DNA of 64,000 nucleotides from Coprothermobacter sp. (lineage in GTDB: Bacteria; Caldisericota; Caldisericia; Cryosericales; Cryosericaceae): assembly GCA_013824685.1 (NCBI GenBank), contig PNOG01000010.1:1-64000 (forward strand). Reading direction: 5' to 3'. Every line of letters begins with the position of its first letter. The first letter of the stretch is position 1. A model generated the notes under the pieces. The model saw nothing but the letters and a program-made list of their open reading frames with translations, was not told the DNA's origin and made no database searches. This document shows, piece by piece, positions 26,672-35,806 of the stretch. A program made the position numbers and the translations under genes.

Positions 26672-28197
26672 ATCCGCCTCAGGTCTTCAAGATGAAGATG
26701 CTCAAAAACGTGGTCTACTGGCCGTTCCTGTTCAGAGGTGTGGTATGGCTCTCCTTCTGCTGCTGCGAGCAGGTCTCGAACCTTGCGATGATGTTCCAGG
26801 AACCTCGACATCCCGTACGAACGAGCCTGACCTGTCGTGATGAGGAAAGGCCAGTCAGAACTCTCCTCGAGCAGGACCTCTCGCAGCAGTGTGTCGCCGG
26901 CAGAGCCATTGAGGTTTGGAAGAAGCCTGACGAATCGGCGTTGATCGCTGTGGATCATGTCCCAGATCCAGGAGGTCTCAGAGTTCATCCACGTATCGTG
27001 TCCACCCCCGGTACCCCAGCTGGATTCGCGCAGTCGCCCGAGGGGCAGATCGCGCTCGGCCAGGACTGTTGTCGGGGTGACTGCCGAGACGGATTCCTGC
27101 GTGGCCAAGTCGCGGAGCACGGCGGCCATCCATCCCGGCCCCTCATACCACCAGTGTCCGAAGAGTTCGGTATCGTAGGCTGCTACGACTACACCCGGGT
27201 CGCCAGTGAGCCTCTGTCGTTGCGCCGCGAGGTCCCTGACCAGTGAAGCGAAATGCGCGGCATGTTCTGCAGCGCGCTTGCGCGCTTCGTCCGGGCTGTA
27301 GAGCTCCTTTGCTCCCAGATCAGTCTGTTTGCTCGTAATGCGCCAGTACTGCCACCCCGAGCCTTCGCACCGCTTGTGGAACTCGCGATAGACGCCGTCT
27401 CCCGGATAGCCGAGGTCACGTGACCAGACCTGCTTGCTCGTTGCGGGGTTACGCAGGAAGACTGCGACGCCTGCGCCGATGTCCCATGGTGTCCATGGAG
27501 CCTCAGCGCTCGTTGCAGCGGGAATGTGCCCGCCAGCGTACTGCTGTGCAGTGCCGGCATCGAACGCGGGTGCATCCGCAATGAAGTAGCGCAATCCTTG
27601 CTCGGCGAGGAGGCGCTCGACGCCAGGGAGATAGCCGCATTCCGGCAACCAGAAGCCCACGGGCTTTCGGCCCATCCAGTGCTCATACGTCGCCGCTCCC
27701 GCCCGGATCTGCAGGCGCCTTGATTCGTCGTTGCTGAATAGTGGCATGTAGCCATGCGTGGCACAGGAGGTCAGCACCTCCAGGCGTCCCCGCTCCTGCA
27801 AGCTGGCGAAGGCCCCCACCAGATCACCGCCCAGCGCGTCGAACTGTCGAAGACGCTGGTCCAGTTCTTCACGGTAGAACGTGTTGAGGCCGTGAGCCTC
27901 TGGCGTATCCGGCAGGCGTGAGACGTCCCGTTCCAGTGCCTTGCGTTTTGTGTCGACCCACATGCGGAAGCTGTCGACAAATGCGGGGGACTTGAGCTGT
28001 TCCATGAGAATGGGAGTGATGCCGACTGCGATTGAGGCGGGTATATCGTCGCGTGCAAGGCATTCCAGCCCCTCCAGCAGGGGAAGGTACGTGTCCAATA
28101 CGATCTCGTGCAACCACTCTTCGCCGAAAGGCCAGCGTCCCTTGCCAAGGACGTAGGGCAGATGCGAATGCAGAACCAGGACAAAGCGACCATTCAT
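26668..28197 (-). CDS. GH57 1,4-alpha-glucan branching enzyme
   Basis: Cytoplasmic GH57 branching enzyme that makes alpha-1,6 links in glycogen. The protein has 509 residues. The N-terminal LVLHSHLPYVLG is the family metal-free His motif. The catalytic nucleophile is the Glu of GFWLPECGYLPGVERLL, and the acid/base is the Asp of VVAAYDTELFGHWWYEG. The C-terminal helical domain (DUF1957) ends near residue 505. ATG 28197 follows TTGGAGG with 5-nt spacing and comes 1 nt after the previous stop. An in-frame start at 28215 is less likely. Confidence 0.92.
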   Translation of the reverse strand: MNGRFVLVLHSHLPYVLGKGRWPFGEEWLHEIVLDTYLPLLEGLECLARDDIPASIAVGITPILMEQLKSPAFVDSFRMWVDTKRKALERDVSRLPDTPEAHGLNTFYREELDQRLRQFDALGGDLVGAFASLQERGRLEVLTSCATHGYMPLFSNDESRRLQIRAGAATYEHWMGRKPVGFWLPECGYLPGVERLLAEQGLRYFIADAPAFDAGTAQQYAGGHIPAATSAEAPWTPWDIGAGVAVFLRNPATSKQVWSRDLGYPGDGVYREFHKRCEGSGWQYWRITSKQTDLGAKELYSPDEARKRAAEHAAHFASLVRDLAAQRQRLTGDPGVVVAAYDTELFGHWWYEGPGWMAAVLRDLATQESVSAVTPTTVLAERDLPLGRLRESSWGTGGGHDTWMNSETSWIWDMIHSDQRRFVRLLPNLNGSAGDTLLREVLLEESSDWPFLITTGQARSYGMSRFLEHHRKVRDLLAAAEGEPYHTSEQERPVDHVFEHLHLEDLRRM

Positions 28198-28198
28198 G

Positions 28199-30085
28199 TC
28201 AGCCTCCAATATCAAGGGTCAGGTGCCGTGACGTTTGCAGGTCAAGCGCAATGGACACTGTCATTCCCTGGTAGACAGTTTCGATGCCGCTCTCTGAATT
28301 CGAGACCGTCCTTATCGGAGACAGTTCCACATGAACAGGGCAGCTGGTCCGTACCGAGAGAGGATGAGATTCGGTTCCGATGCTGAAGGAGTCCGCCACA
28401 AACGAGCGTTCTCTGTCTTCCCACCACAGTGCCAGGTTCAGCTCACATACGTACCAGTCCTGCAGTGCCTCGATCTCGAAATCGACACGGAGCCCGCCCT
28501 TAGTCGGCGCGAATGTCTTGACAATCAGCCCGGGCGCCTCGAACCGCGCCCAGGTCTGGCCGAGTTCTGCAGAGTACTCTTCCATCGCAGGTTCATCGCC
28601 TGTGGCGGCATCGAGTGACGGACCGAAGCGATCGATGAAGCTGACCCGCATGTGATCGTCGAATTGAAGTGCGCCAAGGGCATCAGGGTCCTTGAGGCAC
28701 AGAGTCTCGTGGATGTTAGATGCTCCCTGCGCTTCACTCCGCGACGTGGCTTCGAGCATCCGGTCATGGTAGGCCTCGTGGTATCTTGTCATGACATTGC
28801 TCCAGGACCACGCCTGCCGCAGGTCGTCCCACAGGACCAGGCGACCGCCGCAGGCGTGCAGGAAGAACACCTGGTCCTCGGTTGCCATGACGACCTCAGG
28901 CCGCCCGTCAGCGTCCGTGTCCTGCAGCCACGCACCCAGGCGTCGCTCCGGCATCAGCCGTTCGGCTGTGAGGAGCTCGGCGTAGACGGCGTCGCGAAGG
29001 TGTGGAAGGTACAGCCCTCCGAAGATACCGTGCCAATATGCGCAATTGCACTGGCTTCGAAGGTAGTGCGTGCGGGCTTCCCCGCCCGCCTCGCCCACCT
29101 CACTGCCGACGAACAGCATGCGTTTGTGCATGCGGTTGGCCTCCGGGTATCGGGCCAGAAAGTTGCGAAATGTGCCTCCGCTGAGGAACGAACGGTCCTC
29201 CGGACTGATCTTCTCGTGCAGGTCTGCGAACGCCTTCTGCCGCGACGCTCCCAGTGACCATTCCTCCATCTCGGCGTACGAGCAGGCCGGCAGGTAGACG
29301 CGCTCCCGTGGCTGCAAAGAAGACGCAGCTTCGCCGACCGTCACGGTGACGACGTCGTCCGCATCTGTCAGCGCCTGAAAGAGTCGTCGCAGCCATCCGC
29401 CGACATGGACGTGATCATAAGTGCCCGGCCACATGCCGAACTTCTCACCGTCGTCTCCATACACGAACACTTCTGCATCGTTGGGACTCTGACGGATGAA
29501 GCGCAGGGTCTCGTCAGGCTCCGCCCACGGAATCTTGTAGCGCAGCTCCTTGAGGATAGGGAACACCTTGATCGTGTGCCCTTCTTCCTCGGTGACGTAG
29601 ACATGAAACAGGTCTGTTCCGTGGAGCCCTGTCTTCTCGAATCCATTGTCGTCAAGCAGGGTCCATTGGACTCCAGCCAAGGCCAGGGAACGTGCAAGGT
29701 GTGGCTCCCACGCTCGTTCGGTCAGCCACAGGCCGGTGGGTCGTTGTCCAAAGAGTCTCAGAAGTTCGTCACTCATGAGCTGGATCTGCGAAATGCGGTC
29801 GTTCTCCGGCAGCAGTTGCAGGATGGGTTCGTAGAAGCCTCCACCGACCAGCTCCAATTGACCTCGCGCGACTAGCTTCCGCATGAGGTCCAGGTATGCG
29901 TACAGATGATTCCGTTCGATGAACTCCAGGAGTGGCCCCGAGGTGTGAAGAGAGACCTTGATACACGGGAAGTCAGTCAGCGTTTCGAGGAATGGCAGAT
30001 AGGCGCGGTTGATGGCCTCTCGGAACACGCTGTCGAAATTGCCCACCGGCTGGTGATTATGAATGCACAGACACAGCTTCTTCAT
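28199..30085 (-). CDS. GH57 4-alpha-glucanotransferase / alpha-amylase
   Basis: GH57 enzyme of the Thermococcus litoralis 4-alpha-glucanotransferase type, which moves maltodextrin segments between chains. It has 628 residues. Motifs in order: LCLCIHNHQPVGNF, GGGFYEPIL, GLWLTERAWEPHLARSL (nucleophile Glu), VFVYGDDGEKFGMWPGT (acid/base Asp), and SYAEMEEWSLG. The second half fits the DUF1925 and DUF1926 beta domains. No signal peptide, so intracellular. It ends 1 nt before the branching enzyme start and begins 2 nt after the previous gene ends. Confidence 0.93.
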   Translation of the reverse strand: MKKLCLCIHNHQPVGNFDSVFREAINRAYLPFLETLTDFPCIKVSLHTSGPLLEFIERNHLYAYLDLMRKLVARGQLELVGGGFYEPILQLLPENDRISQIQLMSDELLRLFGQRPTGLWLTERAWEPHLARSLALAGVQWTLLDDNGFEKTGLHGTDLFHVYVTEEEGHTIKVFPILKELRYKIPWAEPDETLRFIRQSPNDAEVFVYGDDGEKFGMWPGTYDHVHVGGWLRRLFQALTDADDVVTVTVGEAASSLQPRERVYLPACSYAEMEEWSLGASRQKAFADLHEKISPEDRSFLSGGTFRNFLARYPEANRMHKRMLFVGSEVGEAGGEARTHYLRSQCNCAYWHGIFGGLYLPHLRDAVYAELLTAERLMPERRLGAWLQDTDADGRPEVVMATEDQVFFLHACGGRLVLWDDLRQAWSWSNVMTRYHEAYHDRMLEATSRSEAQGASNIHETLCLKDPDALGALQFDDHMRVSFIDRFGPSLDAATGDEPAMEEYSAELGQTWARFEAPGLIVKTFAPTKGGLRVDFEIEALQDWYVCELNLALWWEDRERSFVADSFSIGTESHPLSVRTSCPVHVELSPIRTVSNSESGIETVYQGMTVSIALDLQTSRHLTLDIGG

Positions 30086-30086
30086 A

Positions 30087-32168
30087 TCACACCTCCCAGT
30101 GCTGGAGTTCGTAGTCCATGTCAGGGAGTGTCATCGACATTACTCCCCTGACAGGAATGGTTGCAACCAGGCGTCCTCCGCCGGAGACCAGGACGGTGAA
30201 GGTGACACGTTCGCCTCGTTGAGCTCTGATTGTCGTGAAGGGAAGCTTGACTTGCAGGGTTTTCTGCAGGGCCCAGTCGGTATCGCCAGGAGGCTCTGTC
30301 CACCCTGTGACCATGCCGCCCTCTCGTTGGACGACGAAGCGGCTCGGTCCCACCTGTGAAGACAGACGTACTTCGACCCTCAGGTCCTCGGTGGCTGCCA
30401 TCTCGGGCGTCAACTGTACCAGAAGATACATCGCGGATAGGCTGTACCCGATGCGCAGCGACGCTACGGCGGGGGCTCCGGAGTTCATCGCACCTCCTCC
30501 GCTGTCCGGCCGGAAACAGCGTCCAGATGCCCAATCGAGATACGTCGCTGGTCCTCCGTCGATCCGCGGATTCATGAGACCGGCGGGTTCGACGGCAACT
30601 GTCAGTGGCTCGCTGTCCAGAACTGGTTCGAGGAGCTGATCCGGGACTGGACGACCAGCCTGCGTGTAGACGTTCGTCAAGTGCCTCCGATAGAGATCAT
30701 CGAACTGAACTGACGTCTCGGCTGTGCGCTCACGACCATACCACCAGTTCCAGTCAGACCCTTCGGCTGCAAGCAGGGACATGCATGAGCGTTCCTGTTC
30801 AGCTGGGTCAAATCGTCCCCAGTCCTCCCGGGTCGCCCGGAGGTACCCCCATGCTTCATTGTCTTCTTCTTCACCGATCCAGACGCGGAAGTTGCCGTCG
30901 ATCCACGAACCCGGGCGGAAGGCAGGCATATCTGATGCCGATACGCCCTTCAGTGCGTCGCTTACCGTCATGAGCCGTACGTCGGATTCACTGGCAAGCG
31001 CTGTGTAGAGAGCCCGGAGAAACGGAACCCCGCCTCCGGGGTAGAACTCCCATGCGTTCTCGCCATCCATGATGATCGACAACATTCCGGGCCGGTCGAG
31101 GCTGTCCCTTACTGTGCGCACGTGCTCTATGAACTCCGACACTGCGTCATCTGTGGTCATTGATGCGTACTTGAAGCCGATGGCATCTGAGAGCGCGCGG
31201 TCGCGGAAGATCATCGAAATATCCCCAGCGGTCGTCTGCACCCGGTAGGGGCAGTACAGCACTGACCGGGGTTCTCCAGGGAGCTCTCGTAGCAGGATAT
31301 CCTCATCGGTGGCCGTCCATGAGAAGCCGGCGCGCGCGATCTCGGCAACTGCCTGCGGCGACACGCTGCCCTCGGAAGGCCAGCACCCTGAGATCGGCAG
31401 CCCTAAGAGCTGCTCGACATACTGCTTTCCGAGTTGCAGTTGGTGCAGCGCGTCTTCGGGGTGGCGAAACGCTGGGTGTGGCAGGGGAGTGTCCTGGACC
31501 ACGGCAGCAGTGTCCGTATCGATAAGCAGCGGAAGAATCGGGTGCGCATAGGGCGATGTAGCCACTTCAACCTGCCCCGACCGGCAGAGTCCTGCCAATC
31601 TCGGGAGGAAGTCCCGGACCAGGTCACGTTGAGCGTGAACCAGCGTTGCACGGTCCTCTTCGGTGAAGTCCCGGGCTTTGCCCAGAAGAGTTGCTCCCCC
31701 TGGCCTTTCCCTGAGTTCGCTGGAGCACGTCCACGCCCGCGTGAACAGGCATTGAAGGTCCCGCAGCTCCTGTTCCGACCAAATCTTGATTGGCTCAGAC
31801 CTTCGCAGGGACAGTTGGCGGTAACGGGAGTCTTGTTCGATAACGCGTTGCTGGTTGACGTCGAAGAACATCGCGACAAGCCGTGCACGCTGGTCCATGT
31901 CGAGCTCGTCGACTCGCCTCGCAGATAGCTCCAGCCACTCGTCGGTGCACTTGTCGTTGGCATAGGCATCGAGCTGGGCAGCCAGGACCGGCGTCATGTT
32001 GATTGTGACGTGCGCTGCGGGCTGCTCTTCGAGCAGGTGGAGCATCATCGTGTAGTTGCGTGCGCAGTGAAGCCGAGTCCACGGAAGCAGCGCCGTTCCC
32101 GACGTGAGATCCTGATACTGTGGCTGGTGAAAGTGCCACACGAAACAGACGGCAAGGAGGGGGGGCAT
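30087..32168 (-). CDS. GH57 glycoside hydrolase (amylopullulanase-like)
   Basis: A 693-residue GH57 protein. VCFVWHFHQPQYQDL is the N-terminal family motif. SGCWPSEGSVSPQAVAEIA carries the likely nucleophile Glu, and LSIIMDGENAWEFYPGGG the acid/base Asp, both as in amylopullulanases. A beta-sandwich region at about 520-690 completes it. It lacks a signal peptide, so it should act on cytoplasmic glucan or imported dextrin. ATG 32168 is chosen because it begins at the conserved motif; an in-frame ATG at 32228 would extend into the leader. The start codon lies 2 nt after the stop of a short leader ORF, beside a hairpin that covers the ribosome binding site. Confidence 0.88.
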   Translation of the reverse strand: MPPLLAVCFVWHFHQPQYQDLTSGTALLPWTRLHCARNYTMMLHLLEEQPAAHVTINMTPVLAAQLDAYANDKCTDEWLELSARRVDELDMDQRARLVAMFFDVNQQRVIEQDSRYRQLSLRRSEPIKIWSEQELRDLQCLFTRAWTCSSELRERPGGATLLGKARDFTEEDRATLVHAQRDLVRDFLPRLAGLCRSGQVEVATSPYAHPILPLLIDTDTAAVVQDTPLPHPAFRHPEDALHQLQLGKQYVEQLLGLPISGCWPSEGSVSPQAVAEIARAGFSWTATDEDILLRELPGEPRSVLYCPYRVQTTAGDISMIFRDRALSDAIGFKYASMTTDDAVSEFIEHVRTVRDSLDRPGMLSIIMDGENAWEFYPGGGVPFLRALYTALASESDVRLMTVSDALKGVSASDMPAFRPGSWIDGNFRVWIGEEEDNEAWGYLRATREDWGRFDPAEQERSCMSLLAAEGSDWNWWYGRERTAETSVQFDDLYRRHLTNVYTQAGRPVPDQLLEPVLDSEPLTVAVEPAGLMNPRIDGGPATYLDWASGRCFRPDSGGGAMNSGAPAVASLRIGYSLSAMYLLVQLTPEMAATEDLRVEVRLSSQVGPSRFVVQREGGMVTGWTEPPGDTDWALQKTLQVKLPFTTIRAQRGERVTFTVLVSGGGRLVATIPVRGVMSMTLPDMDYELQHWEV

Positions 32169-32170
32169 AT

Positions 32171-32290
32171 CTATAGACCCCTTCGGGGTCTGCAGCCCGG
32201 TCGGTCCCTGCAACAGAGGTGGAAGCATCCTGAGAGCGTTACACCCCTTTGGGGTCTGCTGCTCAGTCGGCTTTGGTATGTGTCCAGCAT
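32171..32290 (-). CDS. Short leader ORF upstream of the GH57 operon
   Basis: A 39-codon ORF with its own ribosome binding site (GGGAG, 6 nt before ATG 32290). It stops with TAG at 32171-32173, 2 nt before the GH57 start. The peptide is basic and Cys-rich (GCFHLCCRDRPGCRPRRGL at its end) and resembles nothing known. It spans two related hairpins and is likely to serve translational coupling rather than to make a stable product. Confidence 0.5.
   Translation of the reverse strand: MLDTYQSRLSSRPQRGVTLSGCFHLCCRDRPGCRPRRGL
32176..32190 (-). promoter_or_regulatory. Hairpin covering the GH57 ribosome binding site
   Basis: GACCCC and GGGGTC form a perfect 6-bp stem with a 3-nt loop. On the minus strand the 3' arm includes AAGGGG, the only good Shine-Dalgarno match for ATG 32168. 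A related hairpin (ACCCC/GGGGT) lies at 32243-32255, inside a roughly 32-bp imperfect direct repeat of the same sequence. Confidence 0.6.
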
Positions 32291-32319
32291 CGTTTTCTCC
32301 CTTATATTCTCTTCATCGT

Positions 32320-32347
32320 AGTATAGGAAATCCGGGAAGAAAGTCAC
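32320..32347 (-). promoter_or_regulatory. Promoter of the glucan operon
   Basis: On the minus strand GTGACT (32342-32347), 16 bp, TATACT (32320-32325). Transcription would begin near 32313, giving a leader of about 145 nt. Confidence 0.45.
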
Positions 32348-32391
32348 TCGCGACACAGGATTCTGGAGGCAAGGGCTGTGTTGAGGAAAAC

Positions 32392-32420
32392 GAAAAGCGC
32401 CGGGTTTGATCCCGGCGTGG
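32392..32420 (-). terminator. Terminator of the gal/GH36/GH1 operon
   Basis: On the minus strand GCCGGG, a 6-nt loop and CCCGGC (32399-32416) are followed by GCTTTTCGTTTT, a typical intrinsic terminator. It lies 25 bp after the GH1 stop. Confidence 0.75.
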
Positions 32421-32440
32421 CGCTTGTGAATGTGCGGTGT

Positions 32441-33739
32441 TCAGCTCAGATACTGCTGGATCATCTTCTCCGTAACGCCGCGATGTCTCGCGATGTCAGC
32501 ATAGAACCATCCGCTGGTGCGTACCGTCCTCTCGAGCGTGGCGTAGTCCACTGCGACGATGCCGAATCTCGCACTCAGGCCCTCGGCCCACTCGAAATTG
32601 TCCATCAGGGACCAGTGATAGTAGCGCTGTACATCGATACCGTCCTCGATCAGGCGGCTCACCTGGAGAAGATGGTCGTAGATGTACCTCGTCCGGAAGG
32701 CGTCCTTGGCATCGGCCGTGCCATTCTCGGTGATGAAGATGGGGCTATGGTAGCGGTCCCAGTACTTCTTGCACACACGATACAGTCCCTCAGGGTACAG
32801 CTCCCACCCAAGGTCGTTCTTCTGGCTGTCTTCGCGTACCTCAAGCCTGCCCAGTGGGTTCGTGGACTTGTCGGAGCAATCGACGATATCGCGCGTGTAG
32901 TAGTTGATACCGAGGAAATCGAAGTACCGACCTTCGCCGAGAGGGTACCCCCTGCCCAGCGGCGAGAGGAGCCTTCCCTCGCACATCCCTGTGACAAAGA
33001 GCTCCTGGAAGAGTCGTTCATACATGCCCGCCGCCCACCGTTCACGACCGTTGCCATGCTTGGAATCGAACAGCCTGAGGTGATTGGCGACGCCAACCAT
33101 CGTATCATTGTAGCCATTGGAGTCACGCACCTGATGAATCTTGCGATAGGACTTGATGTGTGCCATGATCATGTTGCGGGCGCCCCGGAAGTATTTGGTG
33201 ATGCTGATGTCGCTCGGCGGCCATCTGCCCATGACGTATCCCGCCGCGAGGTAGACGTTCGGCTCGTTGATGGTGCACCAGTCACTCACGAGGTCGCCAA
33301 GGTTCTCGACGACATACGCGGTGTACCGCTCAAAAAGGTCGACGACGTCCGGGTTGACCCAGGCACCCGCGTCTTCGAGCCACAGTGGGTTCGAGAAATG
33401 GTGCAGCGTGACAAGAGGCCTGATTCCGGCGTTCACGAGTTGCTGTATCTCGAGACGATAGTGGCTGACAGCATCCTTGTCGAACTGGCCCCGTGCCGGC
33501 TCGATGCGGCTCCACTCGAGACTCATCCGATAGGTCTGCTGATGGAGCTGCTTCATGAGTGCAATGTCTTCAGTCACCCGGTTCCAGTGGTCGTCAGCTA
33601 CGATACAGCTGGTGCCATCCTTGACATGACCGGTCTGGACCCAGCGATACCAGCTGTTGTTGCGATCACCACCCTCGATCTGCAGTGAAGCTGTCGCCGT
33701 GCCCAGCAGGAAACTCTCCGGCAGTGCAAATGGTTTCAT
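32441..33739 (-). CDS. GH1 family beta-glycosidase
   Basis: Retaining glycosidase (beta-glucosidase/beta-galactosidase) of family GH1, cytoplasmic. The protein has 432 residues. Seen: FLLGTATASLQIEGG (N-terminal signature), WCTINEPNVYLAAGY (acid/base Glu), FLGINYYTRDIV, PIFITENGTAD (nucleophile Glu) and YYHWSLMDNFEWAEG (sugar-binding Trp and Glu). ATG 33739 has ideal spacing to AAGGAGG; the ATG at 33745 is too close to it. It starts 2 nt after the GH36 stop. In the galK/galT operon it most likely cleaves beta-galactosides or mixed plant oligosaccharides. Confidence 0.93.
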   Translation of the reverse strand: MKPFALPESFLLGTATASLQIEGGDRNNSWYRWVQTGHVKDGTSCIVADDHWNRVTEDIALMKQLHQQTYRMSLEWSRIEPARGQFDKDAVSHYRLEIQQLVNAGIRPLVTLHHFSNPLWLEDAGAWVNPDVVDLFERYTAYVVENLGDLVSDWCTINEPNVYLAAGYVMGRWPPSDISITKYFRGARNMIMAHIKSYRKIHQVRDSNGYNDTMVGVANHLRLFDSKHGNGRERWAAGMYERLFQELFVTGMCEGRLLSPLGRGYPLGEGRYFDFLGINYYTRDIVDCSDKSTNPLGRLEVREDSQKNDLGWELYPEGLYRVCKKYWDRYHSPIFITENGTADAKDAFRTRYIYDHLLQVSRLIEDGIDVQRYYHWSLMDNFEWAEGLSARFGIVAVDYATLERTVRTSGWFYADIARHRGVTEKMIQQYLS

Positions 33740-33741
33740 GG

Positions 33742-35805
33742 TCATACCTCCTTGTCTCGTGATGCCGCTCTCAGCAGTATGCCTGAATCGACCGGTCGCG
33801 CAACTCGCGCCATGGGCACTCGCAAGACTGTGTGAATGCCTTGCCGCTCTGGAGCCACAGCCTCGCCGTTCACGGTCCATCGAGCGGATGTGTCGGGGAT
33901 GCCGATCAGTGCTTCGCCTTCGAGTTGGGCGGTGTCGAACCGCCGAAGTTCGATGGATGTTTCGTGGCACTCGAAGTGCGCGATATCGAGTCCCGGGAAC
34001 AGGTGGGTCGTCGTTCCGAGGAGTTCAATGTTGTCTCCATTCGCCTTCCGGAGACAGGTCGAATCGAAGGGAAGGAGCTGCAGAGACTCTTGTCCGTCGA
34101 CCAGGCGCCCGTTGCAGTAATAGATACCAGGATCTAGGTCTATCGTGGCAGGTCGGGAACCCAGGTTGGCAGCCACGACGTAGGTGGCGTTCTCTGCGCT
34201 CAAGGTCAGGCGCCATGCCTCGCCGAATGGTCTAGCCTCGAGGGCGGCCTTCGCAGAGAACGGAAACTGGGAAAGATACTGCCTGAGTTGTGCGTCCGTA
34301 TAGGAGGAGATGTCGTCTGACGTGAAGACGAGGCCCCCCATCGCCTGGTTCACCAGGAACAGGGTGCGACGCTGCGCCTCGGTCAAACTGTTTCCGGTGT
34401 CGCGAAGGATGGTGACGTCCGGATCGTTCCAGAAGGCCATTCCGTTCAGATGTCTTCGGCCGATAGCGTTGCGCAGCGCGCAGACTGTCGATACCCGCTC
34501 GCGGTAGTGAATCGTTGAGAGCAGGCGGTCCTCCCATTTCAGGGCGACGTCTCCACCGATTCGGCAGAAGTCGACCTGTCCGAATGCAGGGCCAAGTGGA
34601 ACGCCACATCCCAGGATGAGGTTATCCCCGATGATGTCGCGCAGGAACTGCATGGATTCGGACATGACCTGGCCTCGTGTCTTGCCCTCGGGGGCTTTGC
34701 GGCAGGCGGCGTACAAGAAGTCGAGCTTGACCAGGTCGAAGTGCCAGGCGTGCAGGATCAGGTCGAAGACATCGCGGAGATAGGAGCGGACGGTCGGGTT
34801 CGCCACGTCAAGCGAGTAGAAGAAACCGCTCCAGCTTGGGTTGTAGCCGGCCTTGACGGGCTTTCCGTGGTCATCTGTCAGGAACCAGTCGGGATGATTG
34901 CGCAGCAGGTCAGATCTCTCCTCGGCGATGAAGGGCGTCACCCACAAGCCGGCCTTGTAGCCGCGTCTGTGGATTGCATCGGCCATGGTCCCCATCCCGT
35001 CCGGGAACTTGGCGTTGGCTGTCAGCCAGTCGCCGACGGCATGTTGCCACCCGTCGTCGATCTGGAAGACATCGAGAGGGACCTTGTGTTCGCCCAAAGC
35101 GTCGAGGTTGTGCTGGATGATCTCCTGCGTGATGCCCGTGTAGTAGTTGTACCAGCTTGTCCATCCGGTCAGAGGTGGCGTCCGGAGAGGTCGGAGGCCA
35201 AGGAGGTCGAAATAGCAGCCAAACGTCTCCCGGTCCGTTCCCGTTCCTACGTACACGTCGTACAGAACATATGGGCTAGCAGGCGTGACCCCGCCGCATT
35301 CCTTCTGGAGCGTGACCCTTCCTGCGGAGGCGGCGACCGTCACCAGGGTGAACCCTGTCTGTTCGGCCAGCGAACCAAACAGGGTCAGAAGATCGGACTT
35401 GGTCCGAACGTATCCATAGGTCCAGCCATGGAAACGCCCCGGAAATCCGGGGTTCGTGACGAACTCGTAGTCGCCGTACATGGAACACCGTGAGCGGGCC
35501 AGCCTGTTGAGCGAGGGGATGCGATCCCGGGGCCCCAGCTCACGAGATTCTGTCCACGTCTGGTAGCCATTCACGAAGATGCGGCTGTATGGTGGAACAG
35601 GAACGGGGACTCGCAGTTCGGCCGCGAGCAGCGTCACTGTGGTGCGAGGCGTCACGGTGACGGTCCAGCGTTCGCCGGGGACGGTCGCTCCTGTCGTCGG
35701 CGCAATGACGAGATCATCGTTTTCCGCTTGATCAATCAGATCGAAATTCAGGGTCATGACGACCCCTTCGCGACGATAGGTCAGTTTGCCCTTCACATTT
35801 TTCAT
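33742..35805 (-). CDS. GH36 alpha-galactosidase
   Basis: Family GH36 enzyme that releases galactose from melibiose and raffinose-type sugars. It has 687 residues. The central barrel shows DVFQIDDGWQHAVGDWL, the nucleophile Asp in DLVKLDFLYAACR, and the acid/base Asp in VDFCRIGGDVALKW. The N-terminal beta-supersandwich (about residues 1-260) has FVNGYQTWTESRELG. No signal peptide. ATG 35805 follows GGGGAGG and comes 1 nt after the galK stop; longer in-frame starts fall inside galK. The operon supplies galK and galT for the released galactose. Confidence 0.93.
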   Translation of the reverse strand: MKNVKGKLTYRREGVVMTLNFDLIDQAENDDLVIAPTTGATVPGERWTVTVTPRTTVTLLAAELRVPVPVPPYSRIFVNGYQTWTESRELGPRDRIPSLNRLARSRCSMYGDYEFVTNPGFPGRFHGWTYGYVRTKSDLLTLFGSLAEQTGFTLVTVAASAGRVTLQKECGGVTPASPYVLYDVYVGTGTDRETFGCYFDLLGLRPLRTPPLTGWTSWYNYYTGITQEIIQHNLDALGEHKVPLDVFQIDDGWQHAVGDWLTANAKFPDGMGTMADAIHRRGYKAGLWVTPFIAEERSDLLRNHPDWFLTDDHGKPVKAGYNPSWSGFFYSLDVANPTVRSYLRDVFDLILHAWHFDLVKLDFLYAACRKAPEGKTRGQVMSESMQFLRDIIGDNLILGCGVPLGPAFGQVDFCRIGGDVALKWEDRLLSTIHYRERVSTVCALRNAIGRRHLNGMAFWNDPDVTILRDTGNSLTEAQRRTLFLVNQAMGGLVFTSDDISSYTDAQLRQYLSQFPFSAKAALEARPFGEAWRLTLSAENATYVVAANLGSRPATIDLDPGIYYCNGRLVDGQESLQLLPFDSTCLRKANGDNIELLGTTTHLFPGLDIAHFECHETSIELRRFDTAQLEGEALIGIPDTSARWTVNGEAVAPERQGIHTVLRVPMARVARPVDSGILLRAASRDKEV

Positions 35806-35806
35806 C

